Assembly (NCBI RefSeq): GCF_001411495.1
Contig: NZ_CP012981.1
Location: 1,240,001 to 1,304,000 of the forward strand
Direction: 5' to 3'
From: Burkholderia cepacia ATCC 25416
GTDB taxonomy: Bacteria; Pseudomonadota; Gammaproteobacteria; Burkholderiales; Burkholderiaceae
Length of the DNA: 64,000 bases
Positions 54,017-62,655 of the stretch are shown piece after piece. How positions within the stretch are numbered: the first letter of the stretch is position 1; every line of letters begins with the position of its first letter. The notes under the pieces are model-generated. The model saw nothing but the letters and a program-made list of their open reading frames with translations, ran no database searches and was not told the DNA's origin. The position numbers were made by a program, and so were the translations under genes.

Positions 54017-54502
54017 ATGAAACGATTCGAACCCAGTTTTCTCGACAAGCTGTTCGACGACGAACCGCACCTGCCGGCCTCGGCAGCGATGCGGCAATTG
54101 TCGCTGGACGAGCTCAAGAACACGGTCGCCCGCGACGTCGAGGCGATCCTCAACACCCGTATCGCCCACACCGAGAACGAACTGGCCACACTGCCGGAGT
54201 GCCAGAAGTCGGTGCTGACCTACGGGCTGAACGATTTCGCAGGGCTGAGCCTGGCGAGTCACTACGACCGCGCGTTCATCTGCAAGTCGATCCAGCAGGC
54301 CATCGCGCGCCACGAGCCGCGCCTGCAGCAGGTGCAGGTGACGTTCGAGCTGAACGAGCAGGCCACCAACGCGCTCTATTTCGCGATCCAGGCGCTGCTC
54401 GTCGTGCACCCGGCCGAGGAGCCGGTGAGTTTCGACGCGATGCTGCAGCCGTCGACGCTGCAGTATTCGGTCACGCGCGCACGCGCCGCAAGAATGCAGT
54501 AA
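54017..54502 (+). CDS. tssE: T6SS baseplate protein TssE (gp25-like)
   Basis: This 161-residue protein is a homologue of phage T4 gp25 lysozyme-like baseplate components. The family start RFEPSFLDKLFDDEPH and the core LKNTVARDVEAILNTR are followed by YGLNDFAGLSLAS. The only purine-rich sequence before the ATG (GGAAACAGG) lies inside the right arm of the palindromic element, so folding of that element could hide the start region. tssF follows after 77 bases. Confidence 0.96.
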   Translation: MKRFEPSFLDKLFDDEPHLPASAAMRQLSLDELKNTVARDVEAILNTRIAHTENELATLPECQKSVLTYGLNDFAGLSLASHYDRAFICKSIQQAIARHEPRLQQVQVTFELNEQATNALYFAIQALLVVHPAEEPVSFDAMLQPSTLQYSVTRARAARMQ

Positions 54503-54579
54503 ATCAAGCCGCCGAGCGGGCCGGACCGCCCGGTGATGGTTCAGGGTCCGGCAGGAAATATTGAGGTTCGGGGTCGTCG

Positions 54580-56415
54580 ATGGAAGAATTGCTGCCGTAT
54601 TACGAGCGCGAATTATCGTTTTTGCGGCGCTATTCGCGAGATTTCGCCGAACGCTATCCGAAGATCGCGGCACGGCTCGCGCTGTCCGGCGAGCATTGCG
54701 AGGATCCGCACGTCGAGCGGATGATCGAGTCGTTCGCGCTGCTCGGCGCGCGCATCAACAAGAAGCTCGACGACGACTACCCCGAATTCACCGAAGCGCT
54801 GCTGGAAGTGCTCTATCCGCACTACCTGCGGCCGTTCCCGTCGTGCTCGATCGCGCAGTTCACGCCGGCCTCGCCCGGCCAGCAGACCGAGCCGGTCGTG
54901 ATCGATCGCGGTACCGAGCTGAAGAGCCGCCCGATCCGCGGCGTGCAGTGCCGGTTCCGCACCGCCTATGACGTGACGCTCGCGCCGATCCGCATCTCGG
55001 AGGCGCGCTACACGCCGGTCGCGCTCGCGCCGAGCGCGACGGTGCTGCCGTCGAACGCGACGGGCGTGATCTCGGTCACGTTCGAGTCGCTCGCCGCGCA
55101 GCTCGATCTCGGTGCGCTGAAGCTGCCGACGCTGCGCGCGCACCTGCACGGCGAGCAGTCGTTCGTCGCCGCGCTGACCGACTGCCTGTTCGTCAACGTG
55201 CTCGGCGCGTATGTCGAGCCCGAACGCAACGGTCGCTGGACCGCGTTGCGCAAGCTGCCGATCGCGCACGCCGGCTTCGACGAGGACGACGCGCTGATCG
55301 ACTACCCGGCGAAATCGCATCCCGCGTATCGCCTGCTCACCGAATACTTCGCGTTCCCCGACAAGTTCGATTTCGTCGACTTCGACATCGCGGCGATCGC
55401 GCGCGCGACGGGACGCTGCCAGCGGGCGACACTGCATCTCGTGCTGCAGGACGTGCGCAGCGATTCGCACGTCGCGCGGCTGCTCGAACTGCTGACGGCG
55501 AGCCACTTCCGGCTGTTCTGCACGCCGATCGTCAACCTGTTCCGCCAGCACGGCGAGCCGATCCGCATCACGCACCGCGCGGTGTCCTACCCGGTGATCG
55601 CCGAGGCGCGGCGCGCGTTCGCATACGAGGTGTACTCGATCGATTCGGTGAAGCTCGTCAGGCAGCAGGCGCACGAGGAATCGGTGATCGAATTCCGGCC
55701 GTTCTACTCGCTGCATCACGGCGAATCGGCGCGGATCGGCCATTACTGGTTCGCGCGCCGCAACGACTGGGTCGCGCAGAAGAGCCCCGGTTATGAAACC
55801 GAAATCTCGATCGTCGACATCGATTTCGAGCCGACGTCGCCGCAGACCGACACGCTGAGCCTCGACCTCACCTGCACGAACCGCGACCTGCCGGCCATGC
55901 TCGCGTTCGGGCTCGAAGGCGGCGACCTGTTCCAGGAAGGCGGCGCGCAGACGAGCGGCATCTCGATGCTGCGCCGCCCGACGCAGAGCGTACGCTTCGA
56001 GCGCGGTCGCGCCGCGCACTGGCGGCTCGTGTCGCACCTCGCGCTCAATCACGTGTCGCTGGTCGCGCACGGCCTCGCGCCGCTAAAGGAAATGCTGACG
56101 CTGTACGACCTGCGGCGCACCGCCGTGTCGATGCGCCAGATCGACGGCCTCGCCGGCGTCGAGCAGCGCGGCGCCGTGCAGTGGCTGCCGGGCAAGCCGT
56201 TCGCGACCTTCGTGCGCGGCATCGAGATCCGCCTGACGATCGACGAGGAGCACTTCGTCGGCGCGAGCCTGGCCTCGTTCGTGCGCGTGCTCGACAGCTT
56301 CTTCGGGCTGTACGTCCACCTCAACAGTTTCGTTCAACTAGTCGTCGTGTCGAAGCGCACCGGCGAGGAGATCATCCGATGCAAGCCCCGGACCGGCGAA
56401 TCGATCCTGGCGTAG
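54580..56415 (+). CDS. tssF: T6SS baseplate protein TssF
   Basis: This 611-residue protein builds the baseplate wedge with TssG. The opening EELLPYYERELSFLRRYSRD and FAERYPKIAARLALS are diagnostic, as are DDDYPEFTEALLEVLYPHYL and the C-terminal GTEVxxxF-like region FVRVLDSFFGLYVHLNSF. It overlaps the tssG start by 37 bases. Confidence 0.97.
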   Translation: MEELLPYYERELSFLRRYSRDFAERYPKIAARLALSGEHCEDPHVERMIESFALLGARINKKLDDDYPEFTEALLEVLYPHYLRPFPSCSIAQFTPASPGQQTEPVVIDRGTELKSRPIRGVQCRFRTAYDVTLAPIRISEARYTPVALAPSATVLPSNATGVISVTFESLAAQLDLGALKLPTLRAHLHGEQSFVAALTDCLFVNVLGAYVEPERNGRWTALRKLPIAHAGFDEDDALIDYPAKSHPAYRLLTEYFAFPDKFDFVDFDIAAIARATGRCQRATLHLVLQDVRSDSHVARLLELLTASHFRLFCTPIVNLFRQHGEPIRITHRAVSYPVIAEARRAFAYEVYSIDSVKLVRQQAHEESVIEFRPFYSLHHGESARIGHYWFARRNDWVAQKSPGYETEISIVDIDFEPTSPQTDTLSLDLTCTNRDLPAMLAFGLEGGDLFQEGGAQTSGISMLRRPTQSVRFERGRAAHWRLVSHLALNHVSLVAHGLAPLKEMLTLYDLRRTAVSMRQIDGLAGVEQRGAVQWLPGKPFATFVRGIEIRLTIDEEHFVGASLASFVRVLDSFFGLYVHLNSFVQLVVVSKRTGEEIIRCKPRTGESILA

Positions 56416-57479
56416 TCGACGCACTGCTCGACGAACCGCACCGCTTCGAGTTCTTCCAGGCCGTGCGCGTGCTCGAAGGGCTGTTCGCGCGGCAGGCGTC
56501 GGATGCGCCCGGCGCGTGGCGGCAGGGCGACGTGGTCGCGCAGCGCATCGAATTCCGCAATACGCTGTCGCTCGGCTTTCCGCCGAGCGAGATCGAAGGC
56601 GCGCGCTCGTTCGACGGCGACGGCACGCAACTGAAGACGGACGAGCAGCGCGGCGCCGCGCTCGCGGCCCGCGAGCTCGGCCACGTCGAGCTGACGCCCG
56701 CGTTCTTCGGGCTGCTTGGCGGGCAGGGCGCGCTGCCGCTGCATTACACCGAGCAGATCATCGCGCGCGAGCACCTGAAGCGCGACCACGCGGCGCGCGC
56801 ATTCTTCGACGTGTTCTCGAACCGCGCGACCGCGCTGTTCTATGCCGCGTGGAAGAAATACCGGCTGCCGTTCCATTACGAGCTCGATCGCGACGAACGC
56901 TACCTGCCGCTGCTGCTCGCGATCGCGGGCGTGCCGAGCGACGAAGTGCGCGACAGCCTCGCGGCCGGCGTGGGCGGCGTGCTCGACGAGGCCGTTGCCG
57001 GTTATGCGCTGGCCGCGCGGCACCGGCCGATGTCGGCTGCATACCTGCAGCGCACGCTGTCCGATTATTTCCGCGTGCCGGTGAAGATCGACCAGTTCGT
57101 CGGCAAGTGGTACGACGTGCCGCCCGACCAGCTGAGCGTGCTCGGCGAGGTCAACGCGGTGCTCGGCGCGACGGCGCTCGTCGGCGAACGCGTATGGCAG
57201 CGCGACATGCGCGCGCGGATCGTCGTCGGCCCGCTGTCCAAGCGCGACTACGAGGCGTTCCTGCCCGGCGGCGCGCAGGCCATCGCACTGGAGCGGATGC
57301 TGACGCTGCTCGCCGGCGTCACGCTCGAATACGAGGTGAAGCTCGTGCTCAAGCGCACCGAGGTCGGCGCGAGCGTGCTCGGCGCGGGCTCGCGGCTCGG
57401 CTGGGACGCGTTCCTGTGCACGCGGGACGCGCTCGAGGATCGCTCCGACGCGCGCTACGAACTGCACGTGATTCACTGA
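56379..57479 (+). CDS. tssG: T6SS baseplate protein TssG
   Basis: This is a 366-residue partner of TssF. Family features are LLDEPHRFEFFQAVRVLE, RIEFRNTLSLGFPPSEI and LTPAFFGLLGGQGALPLHYT, then FFDVFSNRATALFYAAWKKY. The ATG at 56379 lies within the end of tssF. A second palindromic element follows the stop codon by six bases. Confidence 0.97.
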   Translation: MQAPDRRIDPGVVDALLDEPHRFEFFQAVRVLEGLFARQASDAPGAWRQGDVVAQRIEFRNTLSLGFPPSEIEGARSFDGDGTQLKTDEQRGAALAARELGHVELTPAFFGLLGGQGALPLHYTEQIIAREHLKRDHAARAFFDVFSNRATALFYAAWKKYRLPFHYELDRDERYLPLLLAIAGVPSDEVRDSLAAGVGGVLDEAVAGYALAARHRPMSAAYLQRTLSDYFRVPVKIDQFVGKWYDVPPDQLSVLGEVNAVLGATALVGERVWQRDMRARIVVGPLSKRDYEAFLPGGAQAIALERMLTLLAGVTLEYEVKLVLKRTEVGASVLGAGSRLGWDAFLCTRDALEDRSDARYELHVIH

Positions 57480-57484
57480 ATCCA

Positions 57485-57769
57485 AGGGTCTGTTTACATA
57501 TGGAACGCGCATGCGAATGCCCGAAATCGCTCGCAGGGCAAGAAGTGAGGAGCGCCGTTTGGCCGAGCCAAACAAGTGACGAGCGACGCCGCCATGCGGG
57601 CGATTTCGGGCATTCCCGTGATATGAATTTTTTGATTTGGGGTTGCCACGAGAACGGCCGCTCGCCGCGTTGCGCTCCTTGCGAATACGTCAGTATTCGC
57701 GGCGTCGCGCGCCTCGCGAGCGGCCGTTCTCGTGGCAACGCATGCGCGTTCCATATGTAAACAGACCCT
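57485..57769. repeat. Nested palindromic element, copy 2 (tssG-clpV gap)
   Basis: A perfect 31-bp terminal inverted repeat (57485-57515 and 57739-57769; outer bases AGGGTCTGTTT) encloses two modules. The first is closed by a 15-bp repeat (57516-57530 with 57600-57614) and contains the GTTTGGC/GCCAAAC core. The second is closed by a perfect 23-bp repeat (57642-57664 with 57717-57739) around GCGAATAC/GTATTCGC. The order is the reverse of copy 1, so the two copies are inverted relative to each other and flank tssEFG. Confidence 0.92.
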
Positions 57770-57805
57770 AACAACAAACACACAATCGAACCTGAGATCG
57801 ACGCC

Positions 57806-60475
57806 ATGAGCACGCCTCTGAAGACCCTGATCACGAAACTGAACCCGCTGTGCCGCCACGCGACCGAGCGTGCGGCGAGCGCGTGCCTGGCGCGCGGCCA
57901 CTACGAAGTCGATCTGGAGCACCTGTTCCTCGCGTTGCTCGAGGAGCCGGCGGGCGACCTGCCGCTCGCGCTGCGCGCGAGCCGTGTCGATCCGCATGCG
58001 CTGCGCGCCGATCTGGAGCGCGAGCTGACGCGCCTGAAGACAGGCAACACGCGCACGCCGGTGTTCTCCGTGCACCTGATCGCGCTGTTCGAGCAGGCGT
58101 GGCTGATCGCGTCGCTCGATTCGCAGCTCGGCCGCATCCGTTCCGGGCACCTCCTGCTCGCGCTGCTGACCGCGCCGGATCTCGCGCAATTCGCGCAGCG
58201 GATGTCGTCGCAGTTCGCGGAAGTGAACGTGACGGACCTGAAGCACAAGTTCGACGAAATCATGGCCGGATCGAGCGAGGCCGAACCGCGCCAGGCCGAT
58301 ACGGAAGACGGCGGCCTCGCGCCGGCAGTCGACGGCGCGGCGCCCGCGGCGGGCCCGTCGAAGACGCCCGCGCTCGACACGTACACGACCAACCTCACGC
58401 AGCGCGCACGCGACGGCAAGATCGACCCGGTGATCGGCCGCGAAGCCGAGATCCGCCAGGCGATCGACATCCTGATGCGTCGCCGCCAGAACAACCCGAT
58501 CATGACCGGCGAGGCCGGCGTCGGCAAAACGGCGGTCGTCGAGGGCCTCGCGCTGCGCATCGCGGCCGACGACGTGCCGCCGCCGTTGCGCGGCGTCGCG
58601 CTGCACGTGCTCGACATGGGGCTGCTGCAGGCCGGCGCGAGCGTGAAGGGCGAGTTCGAGAATCGCCTGAAGAGCGTGATCGACGAGGTGAAGAAGAGCG
58701 CGCACCCGATCATCCTGTTCATCGACGAGGCGCACACGATCATCGGCGCGGGCGGCCAGGCCGGCCAGAACGACGCGGCGAACCTGCTGAAGCCGGCGCT
58801 CGCGCGCGGCGAGCTGCGCACGATCGCCGCGACGACGTGGAGCGAATACAAGAAGTACTTCGAGAAGGACGCGGCGCTTGCGCGGCGCTTCCAGGTCGTG
58901 AAGGTCGAGGAGCCGAGCGAGCCGCTCGCGGCCGCGATGCTGCGCGGAATGTCCGGCCTGATGGAAAAGCACTTCAACGTGCGGATCCTCGACGATGCGG
59001 TCACCGAGGCCGTGCGTCTGTCGCACCGCTACATCAGCGGCCGCCAGCTGCCGGACAAGGCGATCAGCGTGCTCGACACCGCGTGCGCGAAGGTCGCGCT
59101 CGCGCACAGCGCGACGCCGGCGGCGATCGACGACACGAAGAAGCGCATCGAGCGGATCGACGCGGAAATCGCGTCGCTGGAGCGCGAGGCGGCCGGCGGC
59201 GCGGCGCACGACGAGCGGCTTGGCGAGCTGCGCGGCGCGCGCGACACGGCGCTCGAACAACTGGCGAAGGACGAAGCGCGTTATGAAGCCGAGCGTGCGA
59301 TCGTCGCCGAGATCACCGAACTGCGCGACACGCTCGACAAGGCACGCGGCCCGTCGGAAGACGGCCAGCCGGTCGACGTGCAGGCGACCCGCGACAAGCT
59401 CGCCGAGCGCGTCGCGGCGCTGCACGCGCTGCAGGGCGGCGAGCCGATGGTGCCGCTGCAGGTCGACGGGCATGTCGTCGCCGAGATCGTCGCCGCGTGG
59501 ACGGGCATTCCGCTCGGCCGGATGGTGAAGGACGAGATCGACACCGTGCTGAACCTGCAGCCGCTGCTCACCGCGCGCGTGATCGGCCAGGACCATGCGC
59601 TCGACGCGATCGCGCAGCGCGTGCGTACCGCGACCGCGAACCTCGAGGATCCGAACAAGCCGCGCGGCGTGTTCATGTTCGTCGGGCCGTCGGGCGTCGG
59701 CAAGACCGAGACGGCGCTCGCGCTGGCCGACATCCTGTACGGCGGCGAGCGCAAGATGGTCACGATCAACATGAGCGAGTACCAGGAAGCGCACAGCGTG
59801 TCGGGCCTGAAGGGCTCGCCGCCGGGCTACGTCGGCTACGGCGAAGGCGGCGTGCTGACCGAGGCGGTGCGCCGCAACCCGTATTCGGTCGTGCTGCTCG
59901 ACGAGGTCGAGAAGGCGCACCCCGACGTGCTCGAGATGTTCTTCCAGGTGTTCGACAAGGGCGCGATGGACGATGCGGAAGGGCGCGAGATCGACTTCCG
60001 CAACACGCTGATCATCCTGACGTCGAACGTCGGTTCCGCCGCGGTGATGCAGGCGTGCCTGAACAAGCCGGCCGAGGAACTGCCCGATCCGGATGCCCTT
60101 GCCGAGACGCTGCGTCCGCAGCTGTACAAGACGTTCAAGCCCGCGTTCCTCGGGCGGATGAAGGTCGTGCCGTACTACCCGATTTCCGACGACGTGCTGG
60201 CCGAGATCATCGAGCTGAAGCTCGAGCGGATCCGCCGCCGGATCGAGGCGAACCACAAGGCGGCGTTCGAATGGGACGAGTCGCTCGTCGACGCGGTGCT
60301 CGCGCGCTGCACCGAAGTCGATTCGGGCGCCCGCAACGTCGACCATATCCTGAACGGCACGCTGCTGCCGGAGATCGCGGGCCACGTGCTCGGCCGGATC
60401 GCCGACGGCGCGGCCATCGCGCGCATCGCGGTGCGCGCGGACGAGGCCGGCGAATTCACGTACACCGTCGAATGA
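57806..60475 (+). CDS. clpV: T6SS ATPase ClpV (TssH)
   Basis: This is an 889-residue AAA+ disaggregase that recycles the contracted sheath. The N-terminal domain is followed by the first ATPase (Walker A GEAGVGKTA, FIDEAHTIIGAGG), a coiled middle domain, and the second ATPase (GPSGVGKTETALALADILYG, VVLLDEVEKAHPD). The first AAA begins LTQRARDGKIDPVIGREAEI. LADILYGGE distinguishes ClpV from ClpB. A 36-base gap separates it from the upstream palindromic element. Confidence 0.98.
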   Translation: MSTPLKTLITKLNPLCRHATERAASACLARGHYEVDLEHLFLALLEEPAGDLPLALRASRVDPHALRADLERELTRLKTGNTRTPVFSVHLIALFEQAWLIASLDSQLGRIRSGHLLLALLTAPDLAQFAQRMSSQFAEVNVTDLKHKFDEIMAGSSEAEPRQADTEDGGLAPAVDGAAPAAGPSKTPALDTYTTNLTQRARDGKIDPVIGREAEIRQAIDILMRRRQNNPIMTGEAGVGKTAVVEGLALRIAADDVPPPLRGVALHVLDMGLLQAGASVKGEFENRLKSVIDEVKKSAHPIILFIDEAHTIIGAGGQAGQNDAANLLKPALARGELRTIAATTWSEYKKYFEKDAALARRFQVVKVEEPSEPLAAAMLRGMSGLMEKHFNVRILDDAVTEAVRLSHRYISGRQLPDKAISVLDTACAKVALAHSATPAAIDDTKKRIERIDAEIASLEREAAGGAAHDERLGELRGARDTALEQLAKDEARYEAERAIVAEITELRDTLDKARGPSEDGQPVDVQATRDKLAERVAALHALQGGEPMVPLQVDGHVVAEIVAAWTGIPLGRMVKDEIDTVLNLQPLLTARVIGQDHALDAIAQRVRTATANLEDPNKPRGVFMFVGPSGVGKTETALALADILYGGERKMVTINMSEYQEAHSVSGLKGSPPGYVGYGEGGVLTEAVRRNPYSVVLLDEVEKAHPDVLEMFFQVFDKGAMDDAEGREIDFRNTLIILTSNVGSAAVMQACLNKPAEELPDPDALAETLRPQLYKTFKPAFLGRMKVVPYYPISDDVLAEIIELKLERIRRRIEANHKAAFEWDESLVDAVLARCTEVDSGARNVDHILNGTLLPEIAGHVLGRIADGAAIARIAVRADEAGEFTYTVE

Positions 60476-60514
60476 GCGCGGCCGCGTATCACCCAGCATC
60501 GATGAACTGAAACC

Positions 60515-61636
60515 ATGCCGATCAATCTCCCCGAGCTGCTGACGCCGATCAGCGATGCGTCGCCCAGCGGCGACGACCTGCTGTTTTCGAACGAATTCGA
60601 CGCGATCCAGGACGCGCGGCGCTACGACGATCCGACGCTCGACCAGGGCGAATGGGTGACCGAGATCAAGGAGGCCGACTGGGGCTTCGTCGTCGATCAC
60701 GCAGGCGAGCTGCTGCGCACGCGCACGAAGGACCTGCGGCTCGCCGTATGGCTGACCGAGGCGCTCGCGCTCGAGGACGGCATCACCGGCCTCACCGAAG
60801 GCTATGCGCTGCTCGAGGGCCTGTGCCGCGACTTCTGGGACACCGTGCACCCGCTGCCCGAAGACGACGACACCGAGCACCGGCTCGGCAACGTCGCGTG
60901 GCTGTCCGGCCGCACGGCGGAGCTGCTGCGCGCGGTGCCATTGACGGACGGCGCGTCGAACGCATTCAGCACGCTCGACTGGGAAGTGGCGCAGCACGTC
61001 GCGCAGGCCATCAAGCGCGACCCCGAACACGCGGACGACATCGCACGCGGCAAGCCGTCGATCGAGCAGATCGATTCGTCGCGGCGCGTAACGTCGATCG
61101 CGTTCTACACGGCGCTGCTCGCGAACCTGAAGGCGTTCGAATTCGCGCTCGATGCGTTCGAGGAGCGGCTCGTCGAGCGCGCGGGCGATTCGGCGCCGAG
61201 CTTCCGGCAGGCGCGCGACGCGTTCGAGACCGTGTACCGGCTCGCCGAGCGCTTTGCGCGCGAGCAGGGTTATACGGGCAGCGCGCCGCACACGCAGTCG
61301 GCACCGCAGGCGCAACCCGAGCGCATCGAGCCGGTGTTCGGCAACCCGATTCAGACCGAGGAGACTCACGTGCAGCCGCAGCCCGTTCCGCGCGCCCCGG
61401 TGACGCAGATGATCGCCGGCATCCAGAACCGTGCGCAGGCCGTCGACCAGTTGCGCGCGGTCGCCCGCTATTTCCGCCAGACCGAGCCGCACAGCCCGGT
61501 CGCGTATCTCGCCGACAAGGCGGCCGAATGGGCCGACATGCCGCTGCACAAGTGGCTCGAGAGCGTCGTGAAGGACGACGGCTCGCTGTCGCATATTCGC
61601 GAACTGCTGGGCGTGAGGCCTGACGAGCAGTCGTAA
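60515..61636 (+). CDS. tssA: T6SS assembly protein TssA
   Basis: This 373-residue protein has an N-terminal ImpA domain (SPSGDDLLFSNEFDAIQDAR, DLRLAVWLTEALALEDGI, LCRDFWDTVHPLPEDDD). The C-terminal part carries VDQLRAVARYFRQTEPHSPV and ADMPLHKWLESVVKDDGSL, followed by a short end. TssA guides priming and polymerisation of tube and sheath. It is the last gene of the plus-strand T6SS group. Confidence 0.95.
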   Translation: MPINLPELLTPISDASPSGDDLLFSNEFDAIQDARRYDDPTLDQGEWVTEIKEADWGFVVDHAGELLRTRTKDLRLAVWLTEALALEDGITGLTEGYALLEGLCRDFWDTVHPLPEDDDTEHRLGNVAWLSGRTAELLRAVPLTDGASNAFSTLDWEVAQHVAQAIKRDPEHADDIARGKPSIEQIDSSRRVTSIAFYTALLANLKAFEFALDAFEERLVERAGDSAPSFRQARDAFETVYRLAERFAREQGYTGSAPHTQSAPQAQPERIEPVFGNPIQTEETHVQPQPVPRAPVTQMIAGIQNRAQAVDQLRAVARYFRQTEPHSPVAYLADKAAEWADMPLHKWLESVVKDDGSLSHIRELLGVRPDEQS

Positions 61637-61643
61637 ACGCGAA

Positions 61644-61705
61644 ACGGGCGGCGCATCGCTGCCGCCGCCCGTCGCCTGCCGGGCCGCTTCGCACGAAGCG
61701 GCCCG
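61644..61705. terminator. Twin hairpins between tssA and the OmpA-domain gene
   Basis: Two strong stems lie side by side in the 85-base gap between convergent genes: a perfect 10-bp stem (61644-61653 with 61663-61672) and a perfect 12-bp stem with a two-base loop (61680-61691 with 61694-61705). Neither has a T run. They probably act as transcription barriers in both directions. Confidence 0.55.
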
Positions 61706-61721
61706 TGACATCCCTCTACGC

Positions 61722-62651
61722 TTACTGCCCCACCCGGAACTCGATCCGTCGGTTCCGCGCGCGCCCGTCCGCCGTATCGTTCGGCGCGATCGGCTGATCC
61801 GGCCCGACGCCCGTCGTCGTCATCTGCTGCGGCGGGATGCTCTTCGTGATCAGGTAACCCTTCACCGCATCCGCGCGCGCCTGGCTGAGCGCGATGTTCG
61901 ACGTGCGGTTCCCCGAGTTGTCGGTGTGGCCGATGATGTCGACCGTGCGGTTCTGCATCTTCGCGAGCGCGGCCGCCATCTGGTCGAGGATCAGCTTGCC
62001 CTGCGGCGTGAGCGTTGCGCTGCCCGTTTCGAACTCGATCGTCCGGTTCGCGAGCGTCTGGTCGAGCACGCCCTGTTCGGACGCCGATACGCGCAGCCCG
62101 TTCCTGATCGTATACGTCGGGTTCAGCGTGTTCGCCATGTCGCTCGCGAGCTGCTGGCGCTGCGCTTCGTTGTGCACCTCGCCCTTCATCTCGATCTGCG
62201 TGCCGTTGATCTTCAGCTGCCCCTTGCTGATCTGCTTGAGCTGCGCGCCGAGCAGCTTCTGCACGTTCGCGCTCCAGTTCGGCGGCGTCGCGACGTCGCC
62301 GACCTCGATCTGGTCGACGACGTTCGTCGCGCCGTAGGTGTCGCGCAGCTTCTGCAGCACGGCGGCCTTGGTCGCCTCGTCGGGCACCTTGCCGCCGACG
62401 ACCACCTGGCCGGGTGTCGCGGCCGCGGGCGGCGGCGTGATGGTGCTCGCGGCGCCGGCCGTGCCGTGCACGACGGCGCCTGACGCCGTCCCCGGTGCGG
62501 CACCGGTGTTCGCGGGCAGCGCGGTCGTCGCGACCGTGCCGTTGCCGACCGGCGTGACCGTCGCGCCCGTGTTCTGCGCGAAAGCCGTGCCGCTGCCGAT
62601 GAACAGGCCCGAGGCGAGGAGGGCGGCGAGGACGTGATTCATGCGATGCAT
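61722..62651 (-). CDS. T6SS-associated OmpA-domain protein
   Basis: This is a 309-residue secreted protein. The signal peptide ends FIGSGTAFAQ, a low-complexity Ala/Pro/Thr linker follows, then a BON-like middle section (KVPDEATKAAVLQKLRDTYG). The C-terminal OmpA peptidoglycan-binding domain has NRTIEFETGSATLTPQGKLI, VDIIGHTDNSGNRT and GRARNRRIEFRV. It probably ties the secretion complex to the cell wall, the job done elsewhere by TagL or an OmpA domain on TssL. GGAGG before ATG 62651 decides the start. It lies directly behind tagF. Confidence 0.88.
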   Translation of the reverse strand: MHRMNHVLAALLASGLFIGSGTAFAQNTGATVTPVGNGTVATTALPANTGAAPGTASGAVVHGTAGAASTITPPPAAATPGQVVVGGKVPDEATKAAVLQKLRDTYGATNVVDQIEVGDVATPPNWSANVQKLLGAQLKQISKGQLKINGTQIEMKGEVHNEAQRQQLASDMANTLNPTYTIRNGLRVSASEQGVLDQTLANRTIEFETGSATLTPQGKLILDQMAAALAKMQNRTVDIIGHTDNSGNRTSNIALSQARADAVKGYLITKSIPPQQMTTTGVGPDQPIAPNDTADGRARNRRIEFRVGQ

Positions 62652-62655
62652 CCCG

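Noticed and set aside
57494..61711. A 1405-codon minus-strand frame across clpV and tssA
   Set aside because: It is antisense to well-identified genes in high-GC DNA, where stop codons are rare on the opposite strand. It has no domain content.
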